NCBI GenBank assembly: GCA_916613615.1
Contig: OU744723.1
Location: forward strand, 27,054,710 to 27,118,709
Reading direction: 5' to 3'
Origin: Steromphala cineraria
Lineage: Eukaryota; Mollusca; Gastropoda; Trochida; Trochidae
DNA: 64,000 nucleotides
Shown here: piece by piece, positions 57,435-64,000 of the stretch
How the letters are laid out: each line of letters opens with the position of its first letter
How positions within the stretch are numbered: the stretch's first letter is position 1
Translations under genes and position numbers: made by a program
The notes under the pieces: generated by a model
The model's input: only the letters and a program-made list of their open reading frames with translations
Databases searched by the model: none
What the model was told of the DNA's origin: nothing

Positions 57435-57966
57435 CTGGAAGAGAGACTGGTAATAGAAGCGGCGCCTTCACGGAGGCCACTACACCGTTGTCGAATACGG
57501 CTGATGGCCCCACTTAGTGGGTTTGTAACATATCATTGTAAATTTTGTCAAGTATTCGTAAGTGGATATGTGAGTTTGTAATGAATAGATAATGTTAATG
57601 TTTTAATAAACATTCCATGAAAAATGATGGAAAATGTTGTGTATTTTACATGAAAATGTTTATTACTGACTGATTACTGATACTGCTTGTACATTATGAA
57701 ACATGTATTTATATATAATAATGTGTTTGAATGTAAAACTGAATAAATTATTGAATCGAACTGTCTTTCAGTGAACTGTATTTTAATCCTCTGGCAGTCC
57801 CTTAATTAATCCTAATTAATCCCCCCTTGTTGCCTCGTTAATTCTTAATTAATCCCCCTTAATTAAACAAAGAAACTGGCGTAGCGGAGGCATAATCGTT
57901 ACGTTGTCGCTGATTAAGGATCGTCGTTATGCAGGCGTTATTTAACGTTGTGTAACTCAAAGAAGT
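57435..57966. other. Intergenic, TTAATTAA-rich
   Basis: Contains a cluster of CTTAATTAATCC words at 57,800-57,865 and an AATAAA at ~57,604. No gene recognised. Confidence 0.4.
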
Positions 57967-58850
57967 CCTTAAAGTTAGGAAAATCTTTAAAAGGCAAGTT
58001 ATGTTTAATGTGTACCCATAGCCAACCGTTAAGCAGTCCTTAGCTGGTCGTTTTCAAATTCAAATTAACGTATAGAAAAACAAACAAATGTAGAAACCAT
58101 CGGAATCTTAGGATCATATCTATTTCAAAACAGAAATAAACATTTGAAGACATTAATCGTTTATCATATGACAGCACCATAAGACGTTATATTGATGTTA
58201 GTTGTATTAGCAGTCAGTCTAAGTAAACCTAACCTCACTATTATCCGTTACACTGCTATACTGAGTCTAGAAAGGTCTGGTTGAGGGTCGCGTCAGCCGA
58301 CCTTTCTGCGACCTATGACCCTCCAACGTTAGCGTGCGAAGGCACACTATTGTGGCTTGGTAAGATCAGTTCTGATTGGTCAACTTGGTCACGTTGGCTG
58401 ACGCGACTCTCAACCAAGCCTTTCTAGACTCAGTATAGCAGTGTAACGGATAATAGTGAGGCTAGGTTTACTTAGACTGATTAGCAGTCATTTGCACCCT
58501 GCTAACGTTTCTATATTTTGTATTTTGATGTTAAAAGAAACATAATTTATAGCTATAGTTAATGTTATTGTTCGTTGTTCAAATATTCCTTCACTTATTA
58601 TTTCAATTTCATTATAATTCTTTAGTAACCTTTTAACAAACGTCCCGTGTAAGAGCAGTGAATGCCTTCAAAATCTTAAAATTATTTATCTCTAAATTTC
58701 CGTAAATGACCTTAAGATTAAATCTGGTCATGACTCAATGGCTTGTCAGAGTTTGATGAAAACATTGGAACTCAAAATAATCGCAAAATTATTCACATTT
58801 CTTATCACTAAAAAGGACTCAATTTCAATGGTTGGATTACCTTTTATCAT
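57967..58850. repeat. Dispersed repeat block, copy 2
   Basis: Homologous to 5223-6835. It lacks the LINE and minisatellite expansion but holds a MITE (58,215-58,479). Confidence 0.85.
58215..58479. mobile_element. 265-bp MITE with 9-bp target-site duplication
   Basis: TIR arms of ~85 bp (CAGTCTAAGTAAACCTA... and its complement), nearly identical, around a ~95-bp centre. ATTAGCAGT is repeated at 58,206-58,214 and 58,480-58,488. Long TIRs with a 9-bp duplication point to a Mutator-like mobiliser; CAG...CTG ends also occur in hAT, which makes 8-bp duplications. Confidence 0.93.
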
Positions 58851-59392
58851 GCATAACATGGGTTTTTATTTTAATCAATAAGTTGATGAATGAGAAATTA
58901 TTCTGTCGGGTGGCTATTTCATTTAATTTTTCATTGAGTGTTTTTCTACCCTGAAAGTAGAAGTTCGAAGGATCGGTATACGGTATATGCGGCCAATTTA
59001 TCATAGCATGCCAAGGGCACAGTCGCAGTTAAAGCCCCTTGGTAAGAGTTTTAGTAATATAGATATTTTTAAAGATATTATAAACGTATTCTCTGAATAT
59101 TCAGAAATCAATAGGTACAACCAAAACAAAAATCAGATCACTTTTCGTGAAATAAGAATTAAAAAATCGAAACGGCTTTCCCGAAGCGGCAGGTTACTAT
59201 AAATAGAAAGGGGCGGTTTTTTATGTCGCGCAAACTCTTGTGGGACGTGAACACGGGGATGTTGCCAAAAAGACGTTAAGGAGTTTTTCGTAGAATTTTC
59301 ATCAGTTCTGGCATATTCACCAGAGTACATTGAAAATATACTTATATATCAAATATCTTCAGCAGTGTTGGACAGTTTGTGTTGGACAAACT
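58851..59392. other. Repeat-derived, no gene
   Basis: 59,150-59,290 matches family I at 23,945-24,045 in inverted orientation. Nothing coding. Confidence 0.5.
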
Positions 59393-59632
59393 GCTGTGAC
59401 TATGCGTCTGAGTTCACCCAACTGTGAATGGGTACCCTGTGAGGCATAAAATAGTCCCTAACCTGCGCGACACATATGGATGCCGGTTTAATACTCCCCA
59501 ATGAGTTGAATTGGAAAAATGATTGGACGGTGAAAGAATGCCATTGACCAGGGGAAACAATGTTAGCGCCTTGAGCAACCACTAGTGGATGGATATGTGC
59601 GCTATATAAATATTCATATAATAATAATAATC
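59393..59632 (+). mobile_element. SINE 3' portion
   Basis: Contains GAGTTCACCCAACTGTGAAT, GGGTACCCTGTGAGG, AGCGCCTTGAGCAACCACTA and ends TGCGCTATATAAATATTCAT then (AAT)n. This order is characteristic of widespread invertebrate SINE bodies. The 5' pol III promoter part is absent. The minus-strand ORF is spurious. Confidence 0.65.
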
Positions 59633-59639
59633 TTAGAAA

Positions 59640-59830
59640 AGATTATGTAGCTCCCCATTCACGTTTGAAAATTAGCGTTGCTAGGCAACGTGTAAACAAA
59701 ACGGGAAACAAATTTCAAACACCTGCATTAGTTTAATTACTTGCTAACATATCATCAATTTCACAGAAAACGTGTAACGATTATTTGTACTAACGACCAG
59801 TTACCAGATTACACCCGATATCGTTAATTT
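59640..59830. repeat. Dispersed repeat family I, copy 2 (partial)
   Basis: Matches 23,475-23,610 directly (AATTTCAAACACCTGCATTA, AATTACTTGCTAACATATC, ATTACACCCGAT). Confidence 0.65.
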
Positions 59831-60114
59831 CCTATGATAATTCAGGGAACATGTGATTGGGCTAACTAAACTATAATGATATTCATTGTGATAGATTGTA
59901 AGTATTTATCAACATTTATCCCGAATTCACATTCATATTCGAAATTTTTATTCATAAGTTCAAAAGAGAATATATTCCGATCTCTATATGATTTTTTTGA
60001 CACAAAATATATAAGTAGAAATAAAATGTCCCTCAATGTAAACATTAGCTTTATATATATTGAAAACAATTAGCTGAGTGACTATGATAAAATTTTATAC
60101 TGTGTACTGTTTAA

Positions 60115-60675
60115 AGATGCTGTATCATACTTGCATTATTTTTAAAGGTATTTTTAATGTATTCGTTCTATTTTTAGAAAAATTTAGCGACCAACGTAGG
60201 GAAAATCGGACCAAAATTCATTTAAAATGAGACAATTTACCAAAATTACGTAAACGGCAGCCAACATAAAGGCGAATCAAGTGTGGCCATCTCACAATTT
60301 CCGGTCTCTAAATATACAATGTACGCTTGAAAACCGTCTTTGGCGCGCACGACTAGATTTTCTTTTCTTTTTCTCCGAATAAGGTTTTCGTTGCTGCCAA
60401 AGTTGATATCCATCGAACGCAAATACGCTAGTTGTGACACGGTGTAAATCCTACACGCGTAATGATTACGTCACCGAAAGCGGGCTCGTTGAATGCTATG
60501 TCCTTTCTACAAGGGGTACTGTGCTTTGGGCGTCGAAATAAGTATGTTATTGTTGATTAAACAATCTAAATATGATATCAAAATTTCGACGAAAGATTTT
60601 TCTACAAAGTGATGTATTTCTTTTCTCAATAGAAAAAATTCAGCCTGAACCGCATGGAAGTATGAAACAGCATCT
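60115..60675. mobile_element. TTAA-flanked MITE 1
   Basis: TTAA at 60,111-60,114 and 60,676-60,679. Inverted ends AGATGCTGT(A/T)TCATACTT, 22 bp with two mismatches. A TTAA duplication is the hallmark of piggyBac-type integration. Non-coding interior. Confidence 0.85.
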
Positions 60676-60784
60676 TTAATAATTTATGTTCAATGCAGTT
60701 TCCTAACAAAATTTAACATAACAAAACACTAATTTGACACAAGACGTGACGCAAAGTAGCAATTTCAAATACATTGATGTCATT

Positions 60785-61200
60785 TGCATGTTTCATCCAA
60801 ATTGCAAGTTGAGTTCATCTGCCTTAACCATTGTCAAAACAAGAATCGTTCTAATGCATAAATACATGTTAGTTGTAAGGCATAATATGATAGTCAGAAA
60901 GAAAGCTATTTTTGTTTTGTTCGCAGATTTAGACTTCCTTGTATGTAGGCAGGTTTATGGTTAAAAACATTCAGCCACTTAAAATAATTGAAATATAAAC
61001 GATCAGGTGTAATCTTTATACTGACCGTTTAGTCCAAATTACCGTTACATGTTTAATGTGAAATTGGTGATATGACAGCAAGTAATTCAAATAATGTAGA
61101 TGTTTGAAATTTGTACCTATACTAAGTGTCTGTAGCCACTCGGAGCGCAGCGTAATACACTTAGGGAACCAGAATGACCATGAGTTTGATAAACAGGAAG
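60785..61200. repeat. Dispersed repeat family I, copy 3 (inverted)
   Basis: Reverse complement matches 23,380-23,800 (AACCATAAACCTGCCTACAT, TCATATCACCAATTTCAC, AAGTGTATTACGCTGCGCTC). Confidence 0.75.
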
Positions 61201-61559
61201 TGCGGTGAAACAGTAACGTCACTGATTGTGGGGTCGTTTACGGCTAAGGTAAGTTTTTGAGGGTGGAATACTTCAAAATTCAAGTTCGGTACTTTCTTGT
61301 TTATTAAAAAATCTGATTTTGGTATCAACAATTTCCTGAAAGATTTTTCTACCATAATATGTGCTCCGATACCATATTTTTTCAGAAGGCTTAGCTGGAA
61401 ATGCAAGTCTGACCAAGCAGCTTTAACAAAATAATGGGTGCTGAACTGATAATTTTTATGATTTTCTTTTTCAAAATTATATATCAAACAAGTAATTAAT
61501 GTAATAACTAGCATGCGTGATGGGCAATGCTATGTCACGGGGAATCCAATTGTCTTTAA

Positions 61560-61909
61560 AGGGGCAGTAGCACGTTTTTCGGGGGAATATAAGGTGATGT
61601 CAGGAAAATGAAAATTAATGGTTCCAATTGAAAGACAATGCCTTTAAACTAAATGGAGCAGTAATAAATTAAATATATAGTGTAAAGTTTAGCCATGCGA
61701 TTCCTTTTTCTTACACAAAATGAATTACAGGTGTTCACACAAAATGGCCGCCCATGGATTTTAGCTGAATCTTCATACTTTGTCCTCTGACTATGGATAA
61801 TTGGTTTGTGTTATGAGATTTTTGACACTATCAAAATAATACCTCTAGCATTAATGTACAATTTTACCATTTACAATATAAAATTATCAAAAAACGTGCT
61901 ACTGCCCCT
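61560..61909. mobile_element. TTAA-flanked MITE 2
   Basis: TTAA at 61,556-61,559 and 61,910-61,913. Perfect inverted ends AGGGGCAGTAGCACGTTTTT. 350 bp, non-coding. Same target type as MITE 1 but unrelated TIR beyond the first bases. Confidence 0.93.
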
Positions 61910-62048
61910 TTAACGTTACTTTAAGCTGTCTATGTTTCGAGTTACGCTCAACGTTGAAGTCTAACGAACGGTTTAGCGAATGTTTTGTGTTACACTACCA
62001 ACATAAAATAACGATGATCTTAAAGGGTTCATAAGGTATGCCATTTTT

Positions 62049-62494
62049 ACAACGTCACGGGCGAAACGGAAAAGTTTCTAAACTTTCCCATTCCTCCCTT
62101 GACATCATTGGCCGTAATTTCTGTGCTAGCATTTCAACCCGCTGCACGGAAGTAGAATAGTCCAATCAGAAGACAGCATGTTAAATGAGCCGATTTGACA
62201 AATGCTTTTGTATGCGTTTTACAAGGGAGAGAACACTTTATTTGAGTGATACGTTAATGTGTGATTTCTCTGCATTCTCGGTGCTCATCAAAAACATGAA
62301 AACAACCATGTGGACTGAAGTTTAAAATTAAATTTCACTCGGATAGTTTTCAAAAAGATCGTCTGTTAGTATTTTGAATCTGTTCCGAATGTAAACGGCA
62401 ATTTCATTGGCTATTGTTGAAAGAGTTGATAAGGGGCGTAACTAGTGATCACGAAAGGTGTCGCTGCTCCGGATCACCAGTTTTCTACCTTGTG
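62049..62494 (+). promoter_or_regulatory. Promoter-like region of a small exon
   Basis: GC-richer patch with GTCCAATCAGA and several inverted CCAAT boxes (CATTGGC at ~62,107 and ~62,405) upstream of an ATG and a splice donor. The whole block is duplicated at 48.36 kb. Promoter activity is inferred from motif content only. Confidence 0.45.
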
Positions 62495-62555
62495 ATGGCA
62501 AGGTCTAAACGAGGAGTTGCTCGATACGTTTTCACCTTGCCGTGGGAAGATGCAG
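62495..62555 (+). CDS. Short first exon of an unrecognised gene
   Basis: ATG at 62,495 opens MARSKRGVARYVFTLPWEDA, ending at GCAG|GTATGC (donor at 62,556), phase 1. Splicing to the HARBI1-like exon at 62,986 would shift out of its frame and stop after about 19 codons, so the partner exon must be elsewhere or the exon is a relic. No known domain. Confidence 0.4.
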
Positions 62556-62985
62556 GTATGCGTTAGAGACGGAAATAGCGACTGCTTCGAGTTACAAGCC
62601 CCTGGTAATACTTCTTCCCTTTATCAAAGACATTATTTTCTATCAATAGAAATGTATTGCAATTACTTCAAACTTGATTTGTTTTCCTATCATAAAATGA
62701 GTACTACTACATTAATACACAACACAAAGTAATGTATTTATAATACATTTATATTTTCTATTGACAAAGTTACTAACAATGAACATTTGTAAAACTTAAC
62801 TTTGATAATATTAAAAAGAGTTTTAGTTAAAATATTTACATTACTAATATAAGTGACTTCTTAAGGTTCAATTAGTTGATTAATTTTTAAGAAATTGGTT
62901 ACTTTTAAGTTAAAAATATGTTACCTGTTCCTACAAGAGTAGATGTATCTTTCAATAATTTGATTTTAATGCAAATATATTACAG

Positions 62986-63262
62986 ATGCCTACACAAAAC
63001 AAGCGGCTGCCTTCCATTCAGTAAAGAGAAGTGCTGCAAAGTGATAGCTGCGTGTATGAAGCTTTATAACTACTGCATGGATGAGAAGGTGCCACTCCCA
63101 GACTTGCAGGAGGAGGAACACGAGGACCCGACTCAACAATACCTCGCTCCAGAGGTGTTTGTCAAATTTCAATTACGTTATATCGTGTCGGCGTATGCCG
63201 ACTACAGCAGGAAGAGGTTTAACAAGTATTCAGCCAGTAGTATGTTTGTATCAGATAAATGA
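62986..63262 (+). pseudogene. HARBI1-like transposase C-terminal exon
   Basis: Acceptor ATATTACAG then CLHKTSGCLPFSKEKCCKVI, AACMKLYNYCMDEKVPLPDL, then an acidic stretch and tail ending MFVSDK with TGA at 63,260. The R-C-L-H-K-T-S-G ... A-A-C-x-x-L-x-N-x-C pattern is the segment that directly follows K-S-R-F in Harbinger nucleases, i.e. continues where the 56,960 exon ends. No stops in this piece. The 5.9-kb gap with a MULE fragment and MITEs makes a working gene unlikely. Confidence 0.7.
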
Positions 63263-63323
63263 CGAACATTAAATATTGATAATATTTTAAAATTATGAAG
63301 TGAAGTCTATAGAATATATAGAG

Positions 63324-63466
63324 AATACTAAACGAATGGTAATGTGATAACATTTTTAAGCAACGAGTGTATAGAATTGGTATCAGACGAACGAAAGTGA
63401 GTCTGATACCAAATTCTATTCACGAGTTGCTTAAAAATGTTATCACATTACCATGAGTTTAGTATT
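63324..63466. repeat. Long hairpin (h), ~65-bp arms
   Basis: AATACTAAACGAATGGTAAT ... GGTATCAGAC pairs with GTCTGATACC ... ATTACCATGAGTTTAGTATT with only a few mismatches; loop GAACGAAAGTGA. Confidence 0.92.
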
Positions 63467-63699
63467 TTATTTATTACTCAACCCTCTATCAATATTTATG
63501 TGAATAAATCGCCAAACAAGAATCAGCTGAATTTCCATTAGTCAAAATAAAATAGTTTGCTGTTATTTGGATGTTTACACATGCCATACGCGTAGAAACA
63601 TGATACAAAGTATATTGGTGAAAAAACCTATTTCATTATCCAAAGATGCATTGAAAATTTACCCTAAAAAGCAACGAAAACTGTCAACACATCATGCAC

Positions 63700-63740
63700 T
63701 CGCAACGTGACGTCATTAGATCGCCAAGTGACGTCATCGG
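63700..63740. promoter_or_regulatory. Two TGACGTCA (CRE-like) sites
   Basis: CGTGACGTCATTAG at ~63,708 and AGTGACGTCATCGG at ~63,729, about 20 bp apart, downstream of hairpin (h). CRE pairs also lie near hairpin (a). Binding is not shown. Confidence 0.5.
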
Positions 63741-64000
63741 AATGTGTCCTGTTTCTAGGTCACGTTAGATCTATGTAGTTTTGCAAATTGGTGAACAATG
63801 TCAAGGACAGAGCGGGTTGATTGATTGATTAGTAATTTACATTGACATTGTTGATAGGAACCGGGAGATAGAACTTGGGTTATGGTAGTTCCACGATAAC
63901 ATGTTCAGGGTGTGTGCTTGTGGAGGGGACAGCGACGATTTGGGTGGCAAGCAAACAGTCGAAGCGCCATGTTTATGTCACGGTACTGAGTAGGCAGAGG
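63741..64000. other. Right window edge, nothing recognised
   Basis: A short ATTGATTGATTAG stretch at ~63,820 could be a LINE tail, but no AATAAA or hairpin accompanies it. No gene. Confidence 0.35.

Noticed and set aside
62495..63262. Splicing of the 62,495 exon directly to the HARBI1-like exon
   Set aside because: The donor is phase 1 while the Harbinger frame needs phase 2; the joined frame stops after about 19 codons.

Overview
This looks like nuclear DNA of an animal, most likely a bivalve mollusc. Genes are split by introns, the sequence is AT-rich, and retroelement debris is dense. Several mobile elements have a core of 145-156 bp tandem units flanked by short subterminal inverted repeats and a 3' hairpin, the architecture described for bivalve pearl/Helentron-type elements. 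A large nSTAND-NTPase plus ankyrin protein also fits the expanded innate-immune-like repertoires of bivalves. No bacterial-style operons, CRISPR arrays or viral genes are visible.

Layout. 0-1.3 kb: GC-rich retroelement end with a minus-strand Cys-rich gag-like ORF running off the window. 1.4-5.2 kb: LINE with a nearly complete ORF2 (endonuclease, reverse transcriptase, zinc knuckle). 5.2-6.8 kb: dispersed repeat, copied again at 58 kb, holding a young truncated LINE and an 86-bp minisatellite. 8.0-8.2 kb: THAP-domain relic. 9.86-14.08 kb: three inverted-repeat transposons nested inside one another. 14.2-17.1 kb: LINE fragments and a GGGGAGACC-ended element. 17.5-23.1 kb: two copies of a dispersed repeat around a recent minus-strand LINE, with a hammerhead-ribozyme motif at 21.76 kb. 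24.05-27.7 and 39.4-41.6 kb: two related Helentron-like elements. 29.2-31.6 kb: a tandem array of a similar type.

The main host gene runs on the plus strand from 31.67 to 45.80 kb: two or three short phase-1 exons, a 9.2-kb intron, then one 3.75-kb exon encoding an nSTAND3-type ATPase and about 20 ankyrin repeats, 14 of them nearly identical 99-bp units. A second, decayed gene or transposase, HARBI1-like, can be pieced together from exons at 54.75, 56.96 and 62.99 kb. Its first intron carries a TA-flanked foldback transposon, and a MULE transposase fragment abuts its second exon.

The rest (46-64 kb) is a mosaic of Helentron-like arrays, MITEs with clear target-site duplications (9-bp, and TTAA twice), a 506-bp promoter/first-exon fragment present twice (one copy inside an inverted-repeat element), minisatellites, SINE 3' ends, and a recurring class of long hairpins. 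The hairpins have unrelated stems but similar CpG-rich loops, often near CCAAT or TGACGTCA motifs. That class, the three-copy subterminal repeat rule of the Helentron-like families, and the nSTAND3-ankyrin gene with a Q/G/N-rich N-terminal motif are the most interesting things here.
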